Of a DNA stretch of 64,000 bases, positions 25,870 to 33,920 are shown piece after piece (positions within the stretch are counted from its first letter, which is position 1; every line of letters starts with the position of its first letter). This stretch comes from VXYL01 sp965116345. GTDB lineage: Bacteria; Pseudomonadota; Gammaproteobacteria; Pseudomonadales; Azotimanducaceae. Under the pieces are notes generated by a model that was not told the origin of the DNA, ran no database searches, and was given only the letters and a program-made list of their open reading frames with translations. Both the position numbers and the translations under genes were made by a program. The DNA lies in contig OZ220680.1 of the NCBI GenBank assembly GCA_965116345.1, positions 1,550,001 through 1,614,000 on the forward strand, given 5' to 3'.

Positions 25870-25963
25870 GAGTCTGCGAACAACGACGCCTCGCGACTCC
25901 AACGCAAGCAACTGATATTCGACGCATATGTCGCGCAAGCGACCTGGTGAGATCTGCGGGCTA
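25870..25963. mobile_element. Partial copy of the TAGCCCGC...CTCACCAGG MITE
   Basis: Its reverse complement (CTAGCCCGCAGATCTCACC, AGGTCGCTTG, ACATATGCGTCGAATATCAG, TTGCTTGCG.TGGAGTC) aligns well with the left half of the complete element at 33756-33920. The outer TAG provides the stop codon of the neighbouring glycan-related gene at 25961-25963. Confidence 0.6.
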
Positions 25964-26689
25964 GATAGTTCCGTCGACGTCGATGTACGAATACGGCGGT
26001 TCAGTGAGCGGAATGCCTTGCGAAAACGCAAACAGCTTTACCGGGAACAGCGCGAAGAGATGTCTGGCTCGTTGCCAATGATCGTCCGGTCCGTGCCCGC
26101 GCTGTTGGGGTGGCGCAAGCCTCCGATGCAAACGGACGTACTCGTCGTAGTCGAAGCGTTGGAGCAGATCGGTTCGCACCCAAAAGACATTGAACAGCCG
26201 GTAGAAAAAGCAGCGATTGGCGGACAGCGCCGCAACGTGTGCCCGCCAGTTCGAGAACACCGACGACAGTTCATCAAGGATGAAGTCGTTTGCCTCCGCG
26301 TCGGATGCCTCGCTATTCAATCCACACTCGATGAAATAGGAGTGGTGGTGCCTCCTGCTAGAGGGCGGATTGGTGACCCCTTTGGAGTGCGTGAAGAGGA
26401 ACGCGGATTGTGGTCCAGAATCCGCCTCTTCGACCATACGAAGGATGGTTTGGGCTTCCCCCAGACGCGGGATGTTCCTTCCTGCCGAAACGATGCGGGC
26501 TTTGTCGTAGGCGGATGCCGCGTTGACGGCTTCCCCGAGAGCGACATCGCATTCGGCAGCGACCCCTATGTTCAGTTCGTCGCAGGCAGCGTAGAGGCCG
26601 CTCTCGACAAGGGACTCCATTTGGCGCGCAAAGGTCAGTCGCCAATGGTTCACGGCATACAGATGGTAGAAAACCTTTCTCGGCAACAT
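25961..26689 (-). CDS. Putative glycan-biosynthesis protein (glycosyltransferase-associated family)
   Basis: 242 aa. It reads KVFYHLYAVNHWRLTFARQM, LVESGLYAACDELNIGV, GPQSAFLFTHSKGVTNPPS, SYFIECGLN and ANRCFFYRLFNVFWVR. The 'H.Y..N.W......Q...L..SGLY..C....IG' opening and the 'FL.THSKGV' motif are shared by a family of capsule/LPS proteins found next to FkbM and GT2 genes. A catalytic site cannot be named. The C-terminus (PYSYIDVDGTI) ends at a TAG formed by a MITE terminus, so it may be shortened. Composition and the flanking 200-bp repeats suggest a horizontally acquired cargo. Confidence 0.5.
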   Translation of the reverse strand: MLPRKVFYHLYAVNHWRLTFARQMESLVESGLYAACDELNIGVAAECDVALGEAVNAASAYDKARIVSAGRNIPRLGEAQTILRMVEEADSGPQSAFLFTHSKGVTNPPSSRRHHHSYFIECGLNSEASDAEANDFILDELSSVFSNWRAHVAALSANRCFFYRLFNVFWVRTDLLQRFDYDEYVRLHRRLAPPQQRGHGPDDHWQRARHLFALFPVKLFAFSQGIPLTEPPYSYIDVDGTI

Positions 26690-26692
26690 CCG

Positions 26693-26965
26693 CTATGCCG
26701 CAACTTCGACAAGCTGGCGGTAGGGCAGAGGATCGGTCTCGACGATCCGCGCCTGCGTATCGCGGAAGATGTGCGGGTTGTTCCGGCGGTAGGTGGTGGC
26801 GTTTCGTGAGTGAGTTCCCATGGGACGACGGTCCCGTTTCGTCGCAACCCCCTCGGTAAGCTCATCGTTGATCGCCCGCGACATGGCCTCGGCCTGGCGC
26901 GGTTCAACGCCCGCTGCCTTCAGGCTGTTCGCGTAGCGGAGGGTGTCGATCACGGTCGCGTTCAT
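26693..26965 (-). CDS. Chimeric ORF: DUF1640-like N-terminus joined to unrelated tail
   Basis: 90 aa. The first ~45 residues equal the start of the DUF1640-like protein (MNATVIDTLRYANSLKAAG ... ATKRD) because repeat copy B carries them. At the repeat edge the frame passes into other DNA (RRPMGTHSRNATTYRRNN, DTQARIVETDPLPYRQLV). The tail may be the end of an older gene just ahead of the glycan-related gene, three bases downstream. It is probably not functional, but the promoter and start of a DUF1640 gene now drive the downstream gene. Confidence 0.4.
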   Translation of the reverse strand: MNATVIDTLRYANSLKAAGVEPRQAEAMSRAINDELTEGVATKRDRRPMGTHSRNATTYRRNNPHIFRDTQARIVETDPLPYRQLVEVAA

Positions 26966-27029
26966 CGCCGGGTTCTGCCGTTGGCCGAAAAATACCACTC
27001 TGGCAATGCCATGTGTCCGCGTATGTAGG
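26830..27029. repeat. 200-bp direct repeat, copy B
   Basis: This is the second copy of the repeat at 25523-25722, with three differences. It is cut off at its inner edge after codon 45 of the DUF1640-like frame. Confidence 0.9.
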
Positions 27030-27113
27030 CGGGGGCATCGGGGTGACCGACAGGTTGACACCGATCGTCTTGATGGCCGTCCTGAGGGTTCGCCATTGCC
27101 CGATATTCGGGAC

Positions 27114-27140
27114 AAAAAAAGGAGGGCTTGCGCCCTCCTT
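27114..27140 (-). terminator. Intrinsic terminator of the secreted-protein gene
   Basis: On the minus strand, AAGGAGGGC-GCAA-GCCCTCCTT is a 9-bp perfect stem with a GNRA-type tetraloop, followed directly by a run of T (the + strand shows seven A before the stem). It lies 60 bases beyond the stop at 27201, the textbook form and position. Confidence 0.9.
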
Positions 27141-27200
27141 GGATTCGATCCAAAGGCCGCCCCTCCCGCGTGGGGGGGCGGCTGACTTGGAGTTTGCGGA

Positions 27201-28991
27201 TTACTCCGCGTGCTGGTACACCGTGGTGTCCAGCGCGCCATTGATGACCTGAATGGTCATAACGTCGATGTCGCGCGTGGGTGCGGCCACGGTAAGCGTG
27301 CCAGCCGTTCTCGTCGGATTTTCGCTGAAGGCCAGGTTGTCCTGAACCCGGATTACCATCCGGCTGCCGCCCGGAACCATCGACATGCTCCCTTGCGCGA
27401 GCATCATGTCGCCTGTGTGAGTGACTTCCACATCTCCTTCGGCCTGGAAGTCGTTCATCCAGAACAGTGCCGCATCCTCCCCGCGGTTGATGATCACCAA
27501 GCGCTGGTTGGCACCGGTAAATCCGCTCAGGTAGCTGATGTGCACCGTGGTGCCGTTGCGGTCGATTGAGCCGGCGGCCATGGCCATGCCCGCTGGCGGC
27601 GCGACGGCAGCCGGGGCCATAGCATTGATCGTCGGTGTGACGGCCAACATGTAGCCGTTCATCATCTCCGGATCGCCCACCTCCGGAATGGCCTGTCGGT
27701 GCACCGGCTCGTCGGCGTTCGGATTGTGGGGTCCGACCATGGCGCAGAAGTAGTAGTCGCCCGCCCCATCGCCTTTACCAGTGGCCGAGGTCGCGACGTC
27801 GTTCATGTCGTCCATTGCGAGTGGCACCATGGCGTCGTCTTCGCCCGGCTTCATGAGCGCCAGAGCAGCACCTCCGCATTCGCCGTTGCCGCTGAACTTG
27901 AAGGATGCGCCGAAGCCGAAGTTACCGGCGTCCGACGTGGCGGTCACGTTAACCCCTTCGATGATCCCGGCGGTGACGGGCATGAGGCCGCCGTCCGCGT
28001 CCAGTCCCGGTTTGTCCGCGATCTTGACGCCCACCTTGGCGAGATTGCCGTACATGACGGGATCAGGATCCCCGACGAACAGGCGGAACGCCCCGCCCAT
28101 GTCCTCGGGAGTGCTGACCTCGGCGGTGGCAAGCATGGCCTCGACGGTGGCCGGGCCGACCGCGGGTGCCAGCTTGATGACGTCGGCGGTGGCGGAGTAG
28201 ACATCGGCACCGAAGTCGTCCTCGCGGGCCTCCGAAAGGTCCTCGAACACTTTCACCGTGACACCGTAGGTCGCCTCGCGCGCCGGCATCACCGCCAGGT
28301 GATGGGGAAGCAGCAGGGTGATCTTGGTGCCGACGAGGTAGTCCTCTGCGGTTCCGTCATTAACGTCGACACAGGTCTCGTTGCTGGGGGGGTTGGTACC
28401 GTCCACATAGCAGGCTTGTCCCTGGTCTCCGTCGGTCGGGTTATTCGGGAGTCGGAAGATCACCGTGCTGTCGCCCTCGCGGCCGCGGTAGGCCACTTCG
28501 ATTTCGTTCCGGTCCACCATGAACCCCATCGTCGTCGTCGCAGGGTTGGTGAGCGTGCGCGGAACCACGATTTCCGGTTTCGGTGGCGCTTCACTGAACA
28601 CCATACCGTTGAACTCGTAGCGGACGTAGTAGTGGTTCGCCGTGCCCCGGTTCGACAGCAGGATGTCGACCTCGGAACGCAGTTCGAGCCACGACTGCGG
28701 CTTCATATCGTCACAGGCGGGGTTCGAGTTGGACCTGTCGTCGCACGAGTCCATCATTATCGTTCCCGAGGCGGTGTTCACGTGATAGTGGCCCTCGGTG
28801 ACGTTGCCTTCGCCACCGCGCAACGATTCGCTGGCGATGGTCACCGGTCCCTTCACGTCGGCCACTCCGCCCAGTTGGCTGGCGATCACAACATCGACAG
28901 AGTTCTGAGCACTGACCATCGTGGCGCCGAGCAGCCCGATCAGCCCGACTACGGGGGCCAGAGCAGCCCTCATGGTTCTTTTGCAGAGCAT
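27201..28991 (-). CDS. Large secreted/surface protein of unknown function
   Basis: 596 aa. ATG 28991 follows TTGGAG at seven bases, better than ATG 29027 upstream. The signal peptide is clear (RAALAPVVGLIGLLGATMVS, cleavage after VSA-QN). The mature part is acidic, Gly/Asp/Met-rich and beta-rich (NHYYVRYEFNGMVFSE, TVIFRLPNNPTDGDQG, MMLAQGSMSMVPGGSRMVI), with four cysteines that may pair (DSCDDRSNSNPACDD; ACYVDG..ETCVDV). I do not recognise a family and see no membrane anchor or sorting signal. It sits right after gspD with its own promoter (29080-29107) and terminator (27114-27140), so it may be an abundant product, possibly a substrate of the adjacent type II system; that is inference. Confidence 0.65.
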   Translation of the reverse strand: MLCKRTMRAALAPVVGLIGLLGATMVSAQNSVDVVIASQLGGVADVKGPVTIASESLRGGEGNVTEGHYHVNTASGTIMMDSCDDRSNSNPACDDMKPQSWLELRSEVDILLSNRGTANHYYVRYEFNGMVFSEAPPKPEIVVPRTLTNPATTTMGFMVDRNEIEVAYRGREGDSTVIFRLPNNPTDGDQGQACYVDGTNPPSNETCVDVNDGTAEDYLVGTKITLLLPHHLAVMPAREATYGVTVKVFEDLSEAREDDFGADVYSATADVIKLAPAVGPATVEAMLATAEVSTPEDMGGAFRLFVGDPDPVMYGNLAKVGVKIADKPGLDADGGLMPVTAGIIEGVNVTATSDAGNFGFGASFKFSGNGECGGAALALMKPGEDDAMVPLAMDDMNDVATSATGKGDGAGDYYFCAMVGPHNPNADEPVHRQAIPEVGDPEMMNGYMLAVTPTINAMAPAAVAPPAGMAMAAGSIDRNGTTVHISYLSGFTGANQRLVIINRGEDAALFWMNDFQAEGDVEVTHTGDMMLAQGSMSMVPGGSRMVIRVQDNLAFSENPTRTAGTLTVAAPTRDIDVMTIQVINGALDTTVYQHAE

Positions 28992-29079
28992 TGTGTTACT
29001 CCAAGTCTTCCTAACGTTCATTGCCATAAAGCCTGATGACCCGGCGGGGTACCCCCCGACGCCACTGGGCTAGCGGGGA

Positions 29080-29107
29080 ATTATCCACGCCGTATGAGGA
29101 ATGGCAA
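29080..29107 (-). promoter_or_regulatory. Sigma-70-type promoter of the secreted-protein gene
   Basis: The minus strand reads TTGCCA, a 16-base spacer, then GATAAT. The region just upstream (AAAAAAAGTG) is unusually A-rich for this window and may act as an UP element. It would give an ~80-base leader before the ribosome site of the 27201-28991 gene. Confidence 0.6.
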
Positions 29108-29193
29108 CACTTTTTTTCGAAGCGGATAGCTCCATGCCAAGCGCGTCCAAGTCGCGAATACACCCGGTCGGAAACCCCCATCTCCATCTCCTT

Positions 29194-31284
29194 TTACAGG
29201 AATTGTCGATGAAGCTCAAGCTGGCCCTCGATCTGCTTCAACAGCTCGTGGCCCTGCCGTGAATCGACAATGACGTAGGGTATCACCATTACCAGCAGTT
29301 CGGTACGGTCTTTCATGTAGGAGTCGGCGCGAAAGAGGCGTCCCACCACCGGGATTCTGCCTAGGCCCGGTATGCCGGAGCGACCTTGGCTCTGGCTCTC
29401 GGAGATGAGCCCGCCGATCAGCACCGATTGGCCGTCGCGGAGCGTCATGGTGGTTTCCAGCTGGCGGGTGAGGATGGTGGGGGTGAGGCTGACGGCACCG
29501 GCGGCCCGGGCCTCGCTCAACTCCTGGGAAACGGTCAGGTCGACCAGGCCGTTGGCCTGGACGATGGGGGTGATCTGCAGGTTGACGCCGGTGCGCCGGT
29601 AGTCGATCTGCTGGACGATGCTGGTGGAGCCCTCCACCTGGGTGCCCTCGGCACGCTGGGACAGCACCGGGATATCCGTGCCGCCGTACAGGCGGGCCTG
29701 CTCACCACTCTTCACCACCAGGCGCGGGCGGGAGCGGATCACAACGCGGCTGTCTTCGAAGGCCATGCGCAGCAGCGCGCGGGTCTCGCCGGCGCCGTCC
29801 AGGGTGAGCGTCACGCCGCCGCCGGTGAGCTGGGCGTCAGCGCTGCGGCCGTCGAGGCCGATCCTCGCCAGGTACTCGAGGCCCGAGTCCTCCTTGTCGG
29901 ACAGGGTAACCTCGGCGAGCAGCACCTCGATGAGCACCGACGGCACCGGCTGGTCGAGTCTGACGATGAGGGCGCGGATGTTCGCCCACTCCTTGCCGGA
30001 ACCCTTGAAGAACACCAGGTTCCGGTCCTCGTCGACGAACATCCGGGAACCCGCGGTGGTCCCCCGAGCGCCGCGCTGGCCACCGTCGTCCCCCGAGTCG
30101 CCGCGGTCGATGCCCATGAGCCGGTCCAAGGTTTCGCTCAAGTTCGCGGCCAGGGTGTTCTGTACCGCGTAGGTAAACCAGCCGTCCTCCACCGCCGCCT
30201 CGCGCTGCACGTCCAGCACCCGGGCCCATTCGCGGACACGTTCCAGGACTTCCGGGTCGGTGGCGAACACCACCAGCTTGTTGACGGTGTTGAGTGGCAG
30301 CAGGATGACGCCCGCGACGATGCCCCCGCCGCCGCGTGCCACCGCGTAGCCCTGGGCCTCGAGTACGGAGGTCAGGTCGCTGGCCATGTCGTCGACCTGC
30401 AGGAAGGCGGGCTCCAACACCAGGCCGCGGCGGCCGATCAGCACCGGCTGGTCGAGGACCTCGATCATGGCCACGGCGGCACCCACCGTGCGCCGGTTTC
30501 CCTGCAGCAGCACGGCGCCGCGTTCCGGCTGTTCGTGAACCACCAGGTCCAGGCCGCGGATCAGCGTGTCCAAGAGGCTCGCGACGTTGTTCGGCGTGAT
30601 CACCTTGAGCGACACGAGCTGGAAGATCGTGCGGTGGCTGGCGGGCACCTCCGGCAGGGCGCGGCCGGTTCTCAGGATTGGGATTTCGCCGCTGGAGATG
30701 TCGTCGCTGGCGACGAAGGTGATGGTGCCGTCGTCCTCGCCCCGGACCAGCACGCCGTGCTCCTCCAGCACCCGACGGGCGGTGGCGAACACCTGCGCGG
30801 GCGGCAGTGGTTCGGTGATGCGCAGCTCGACGAGGCTGGGGTTGTCGGCCAGCGTCGGCGAGATGTGATAGGACATGCCCAGGCGTTCGTGGAAGAGTTC
30901 GTCGATGAAGGCACCGATCGGCACCCCGCTGAAGGAGGCCGAGATGGGCTCGCCGGTGAGATTCGCGCCCAGGTCGTCGACGTCGCCTTCCGCCATCCCC
31001 GGGCCGACCGGGACGTCGGGTGCCGTGGTCATCACCAGCTCGCGCGGTTCCTCCGGGGTGGGGCCCATGGCCTCGGCGACTTCCGCCTGGGGCGTGGGCG
31101 GGCGGATGGGTTCCGGCAGGGGTTTGACCTCCAGGGTCGCGCAGCCGCCGACGAGGATCGCGGCGGTGAGGATCGCCGCGCCTGCGCCGGCGAGGCCCAC
31201 GGGCGCGACGGCCCGTCCAAGGGCGGGTGGACCAGTCGCCCACCCGGGCGAATGGCGGGGGCGGGGTAGACGTGGGTCTGTCAC
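29194..31284 (-). CDS. gspD: Type II secretion secretin GspD (XpsD-like)
   Basis: 696 aa outer-membrane secretin. The N-terminal signal carries a lipobox-like end (ILTAAILVGGCATLEV), so it may be a lipoprotein as XpsD is. N-domains follow (SGVPIGAFIDELFHERLGM; VSLKVITPNNVASLLDTLI; LPLNTVNKLVVFATDPEVLE), then the secretin domain (VLIEVLLAEVTLSDKEDSGL; VKSGEQARLYGGTDIPVLS; TGVNLQITPIVQANGLVDL) and the C-terminal LRDGQSVLIGGLISES and GRIPVVGRLFR. GTG 31284 was preferred because GGAGGAAACA directly precedes it; ATG 31296 is an alternative. It is the last structural gene of the operon, as in Xanthomonas xps. Confidence 0.9.
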   Translation of the reverse strand: MTDPRLPRPRHSPGWATGPPALGRAVAPVGLAGAGAAILTAAILVGGCATLEVKPLPEPIRPPTPQAEVAEAMGPTPEEPRELVMTTAPDVPVGPGMAEGDVDDLGANLTGEPISASFSGVPIGAFIDELFHERLGMSYHISPTLADNPSLVELRITEPLPPAQVFATARRVLEEHGVLVRGEDDGTITFVASDDISSGEIPILRTGRALPEVPASHRTIFQLVSLKVITPNNVASLLDTLIRGLDLVVHEQPERGAVLLQGNRRTVGAAVAMIEVLDQPVLIGRRGLVLEPAFLQVDDMASDLTSVLEAQGYAVARGGGGIVAGVILLPLNTVNKLVVFATDPEVLERVREWARVLDVQREAAVEDGWFTYAVQNTLAANLSETLDRLMGIDRGDSGDDGGQRGARGTTAGSRMFVDEDRNLVFFKGSGKEWANIRALIVRLDQPVPSVLIEVLLAEVTLSDKEDSGLEYLARIGLDGRSADAQLTGGGVTLTLDGAGETRALLRMAFEDSRVVIRSRPRLVVKSGEQARLYGGTDIPVLSQRAEGTQVEGSTSIVQQIDYRRTGVNLQITPIVQANGLVDLTVSQELSEARAAGAVSLTPTILTRQLETTMTLRDGQSVLIGGLISESQSQGRSGIPGLGRIPVVGRLFRADSYMKDRTELLVMVIPYVIVDSRQGHELLKQIEGQLELHRQFL

Positions 31285-31332
31285 TGTTTCCTCCATGTCC
31301 GTTCGCGCTGGGACGACTGGAACATCATGTGC

Positions 31333-31378
31333 GGGCGACCGCGCGCCCCGACGGGCGCGATAGGGTCGCCCCTACGGG
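31333..31378. repeat. Palindromic element between gspC-like and gspD
   Basis: GGGCGACCGCGCGCC...GGGCGCG..AGGGTCGCC followed by CCTACGGG is a long GC hairpin of the same family as the elements at 14253, 22945 and 38407. The CTA of its CCTACGGG tail is the stop codon (TAG on the minus strand) of the preceding gspC-like gene. Confidence 0.65.
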
Positions 31379-31968
31379 TCGTCGGCGGGTGCATGTTCGG
31401 GTGTTGTCGTAGCAGTGCCCGTGTCGCTGAGGCGCGGGAACAATACCAACACTTCGCGTTCGCCGCCCGTGCCCTCGAGGGTCACGGCGTTGTCGTCCGC
31501 CTCGACCAGGATCCGGCCGTCGGGGATCGCCTCTCCCGGCAGGTAGCGCGTGATGCCGCCCTCGTGGGCCTGGAGCAGCACTGCGATGTCGTCGCCGACC
31601 TTGCTGTTGCCGATGTAGCCGAGCTTCGCGAGTTCCGGGTTGAGGCCGTCGCCCTCGTCGAGCGCGTCCTCTTCGGACGTGTCGACGGCGGGTATCCGAC
31701 CCCAGCGGGTGGTGGCGAGCAGGCCCTCGAGGGCGTCTTCCGACAAGCCGGCCGGGGTGGAAACGGGTGCGGTTGGTGCGGTCGCTGCGCCCTTGTCGAC
31801 GCCGGGAAGTGGCCAGACGAGGCCGAGGGCCAGTCCGAAGAGTCCCAGGATCGCCACTCGCGTCGCCGGTAGGCGGTGAAGACGAGCGGCGGCCAGGCGG
31901 CGCACCCACGTGGCCGGGTCTTTCCAGTCCAGACGGCCGTGTCGGTTGGTTGGCGACGTGTCCTCCAT
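31372..31968 (-). CDS. Type II secretion GspC/XpsN-like inner-membrane protein
   Basis: 198 aa with one transmembrane helix at residues ~38-54 (VAILGLFGLALGLVWPL) and a periplasmic domain ending in an HR-like fold: LGYIGNSKVGDDIAVLLQAH, RYLPGEAIPDGRILVEA and EGTGGEREVLVLFP, matching the 'I...G....Y..GD.I..G..L..I...V.L' pattern of GspC HR domains. GspC links the inner-membrane platform to the secretin. Placement between gspM and gspD copies the XpsN position. No PDZ domain follows, as in short GspC/XpsN forms. Its stop lies inside a palindromic repeat. Confidence 0.6.
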   Translation of the reverse strand: MEDTSPTNRHGRLDWKDPATWVRRLAAARLHRLPATRVAILGLFGLALGLVWPLPGVDKGAATAPTAPVSTPAGLSEDALEGLLATTRWGRIPAVDTSEEDALDEGDGLNPELAKLGYIGNSKVGDDIAVLLQAHEGGITRYLPGEAIPDGRILVEADDNAVTLEGTGGEREVLVLFPRLSDTGTATTTPEHAPADDP

Positions 31969-31972
31969 GGGG

Positions 31973-32653
31973 TCAGGGTTCCGGTGATGCCGTGGCGGCC
32001 GAGTCGTCATCCGCCTCGTCCATGGGATCGTCCTTGGGATCCCTGACAAGCTCTCCGATGAGAAAATAGGCGGAGACGAGCATGTCGAAGCGGGTGTTGC
32101 CCCAGGTGTCGGTGCGTGGGCGGGTGATGTTCAGCTGTTCCTCGACGAGTTTGTTCGGATGGCTGGCGACGGCGTGGACGACTCGCAGGATGCCGCGGCG
32201 CGGGGAGAGGCCGGTGATCTGGGCCTGGATCTGCCAGAGTTCGCCCGCGTCCGGTCGGCTCGGCACGTCGTCCACGGGCTGGCTGAGGCCCAGCTTGATG
32301 CGTGGCCGATCGACGTGAAGCTCCTCCATCAGCGCCGTGAGTTCGGTGCGTAGCTGCGCTTGGGCGAGACCCGGGTTCTCGGCGTGCCAGAACCGCACCG
32401 CCAGCGCCTCCTCCGTCGCCCGGGCCGCCGCCACGCGCTCGTCCCAGTCCTGGCGCTCGAGCAGCGCGCGGGACCGGGACAGGCGGTCGGTGGTGACCGC
32501 GTGTTCCGATGCGACGGCGGACAGGCGTCCGGACTGGACGTCGGCGATGAAGTAGAAGAGCAGGATGGCGGCGATCAGCCAGACGCCGACGCGCAGCACG
32601 GGCTTGGCGCCGAGTTCGTCACCTAGGCGGACGATGGCCGGGTGGAGCTTCAT
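31973..32653 (-). CDS. gspM: Type II secretion GspM-like assembly-platform protein
   Basis: 226 aa with a short cytoplasmic N-terminus, one transmembrane helix (VLRVGVWLIAAILLFYFIAD, residues ~20-40), a coiled stretch (DRLSRSRALLERQDWDERVA) and a small ferredoxin-like periplasmic domain (RIKLGLSQPVDD; ELWQIQAQITGLSPRRGI). This is the architecture of GspM, or of PilO in the pilus analogue. GspM pairs with GspL. The ATG overlaps the gspL stop (ATGA). Confidence 0.65.
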   Translation of the reverse strand: MKLHPAIVRLGDELGAKPVLRVGVWLIAAILLFYFIADVQSGRLSAVASEHAVTTDRLSRSRALLERQDWDERVAAARATEEALAVRFWHAENPGLAQAQLRTELTALMEELHVDRPRIKLGLSQPVDDVPSRPDAGELWQIQAQITGLSPRRGILRVVHAVASHPNKLVEEQLNITRPRTDTWGNTRFDMLVSAYFLIGELVRDPKDDPMDEADDDSAATASPEP

Positions 32654-33765
32654 CCGGACCCTCCCCGGGTAGTGGCGGGGGCGACCCGGAGGCGGATCTC
32701 CATGCCCCCCTGTCGCGCCTGGCCCGGTTCCACCCCGGTGAACAGGCTCTCGCCCTGCAGGGCGGCGATGGCGGCGACGGTGTCCAGACCGCGGGCGCCG
32801 AGGACCACGACGAGCTCGCCCCGCTGGTAGCGCCAACCGCGGAACTCGGTGCCCGGATCGGGCAGGGCGCGGTCGACCTCGGCCATGACGTCCGCCTGGG
32901 AGGGGGTGTCGAGCAGCCTGGCGAGGCGCGTCAAACGGCGGTCCAGGGCGGCGAGTTCCGTGCGCGCTTCGAGGACCGGGGCCAGCTCGTTGTCGATGCG
33001 CGCGAGTTCGGCTTCGGCGGCGCCGGTGGCGAGATGCAGGCGCCAATGCCGCGCCTCCTGAAAACCGGCGACGACCGCGGCGAGGGCGAGTCCCGCGATC
33101 ACCAGGTTGCGTTCGTTGGCGAGCAGCCAGGCGCGGGGGGTGATCGGGGCGGCCCAGGGCTCCCGGGCGGCGGCGGGAGCCGGTTCCGCGGACGCATCGC
33201 CGGCGGCGTCCGTCAAACCCTGGCGCGTCAGGAACCACTCGATCCGAGCCGCGTCCGGTCGCTCCGCCTGCCAGAGCGAGTCGACCAGGGCGGCGTTTCG
33301 CCAGAACTGCAGATCGAAGCCCACGTGACACCGCTGGATGACGAAACCGCCGGCGCCACCGTCCGCTTCCGGTCGGGAGTAGAAGATCGCTTCAGGGACG
33401 GTGCGAACGCCGGCCAGGTCGGCGTCGGACTCGAGCCCGAGCAGGGCCGGTCGGGGGTCCACCGCGTCGGCGTCCCAGAACCAGACCATGGCCGTGCTGC
33501 CGGACCAGACGCAGTGGTGGCCGGTGCGCTGGAACGGACTCCAGACGGGCAGCCGGTGGACGACGGCGGCGTCGCGGCGGTTCCTGGGGACGTTGGCGAA
33601 GTCCTGCGAGCGGTACAGGCACAGGCTGCGACCGACGATCCAGTGCGGATGGACGGTCTTGAACGGCACACCCTCGGCACCGGCGCGCGTCTGGATGGCG
33701 TTGCCGGCGCGCGCGAACCGGGTGCGCAGGCGGCGAATGGCCGCGATGACGTCGCTAGCCCGCAT
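32650..33765 (-). CDS. gspL: Type II secretion GspL-like protein
   Basis: 371 aa with a cytoplasmic actin-like part (residues 1-215), one transmembrane helix (ANERNLVIAGLALAAVVAGF, ~222-240), a coiled linker (AEAELARIDNELAPVLEART) and a small periplasmic domain (FRGWRYQRGELVVVLGARG). This fits GspL, which anchors the GspE ATPase. The ATG at 33765 and a GGTGAG ribosome site both lie inside the terminal repeat of a 165-bp MITE, so the present N-terminus (MRASDV) is probably MITE-derived and a longer original N-terminus may have been lost. Confidence 0.65.
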   Translation of the reverse strand: MRASDVIAAIRRLRTRFARAGNAIQTRAGAEGVPFKTVHPHWIVGRSLCLYRSQDFANVPRNRRDAAVVHRLPVWSPFQRTGHHCVWSGSTAMVWFWDADAVDPRPALLGLESDADLAGVRTVPEAIFYSRPEADGGAGGFVIQRCHVGFDLQFWRNAALVDSLWQAERPDAARIEWFLTRQGLTDAAGDASAEPAPAAAREPWAAPITPRAWLLANERNLVIAGLALAAVVAGFQEARHWRLHLATGAAEAELARIDNELAPVLEARTELAALDRRLTRLARLLDTPSQADVMAEVDRALPDPGTEFRGWRYQRGELVVVLGARGLDTVAAIAALQGESLFTGVEPGQARQGGMEIRLRVAPATTRGGSG

Positions 33766-33920
33766 TTCTCACCAGGCCGCTTGTAAGAGTAAACATATGC
33801 CTCGAATACCAGTTGCTCGCCTCGGAGTCCCGACGTTTCGGCAATTGCAGACTGCGCTGGCCGCGCGTATGCCGCGCAAGGGCGCGCATCATCGCGGCCC
33901 CTGGTGAGAAAAGCGGGCTA
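33756..33920. mobile_element. 165-bp MITE between gspK and gspL with 21-bp terminal inverted repeats
   Basis: The left end TAGCCCGCATTTCTCACC and its next three bases match the complement of the right end (33900-33920) at 20 of 21 positions. The interior carries no ORF. The left terminus contains the gspL start codon, and the right terminus contains the gspK stop codon (33918-33920). A partial relative is at 25870-25963 and a solo end at 61985-62003. Confidence 0.8.

Noticed and set aside
29386..31269. 627-codon plus-strand frame opposite gspD
   Set aside because: Pure antisense of a well-conserved secretin; no protein family pattern.
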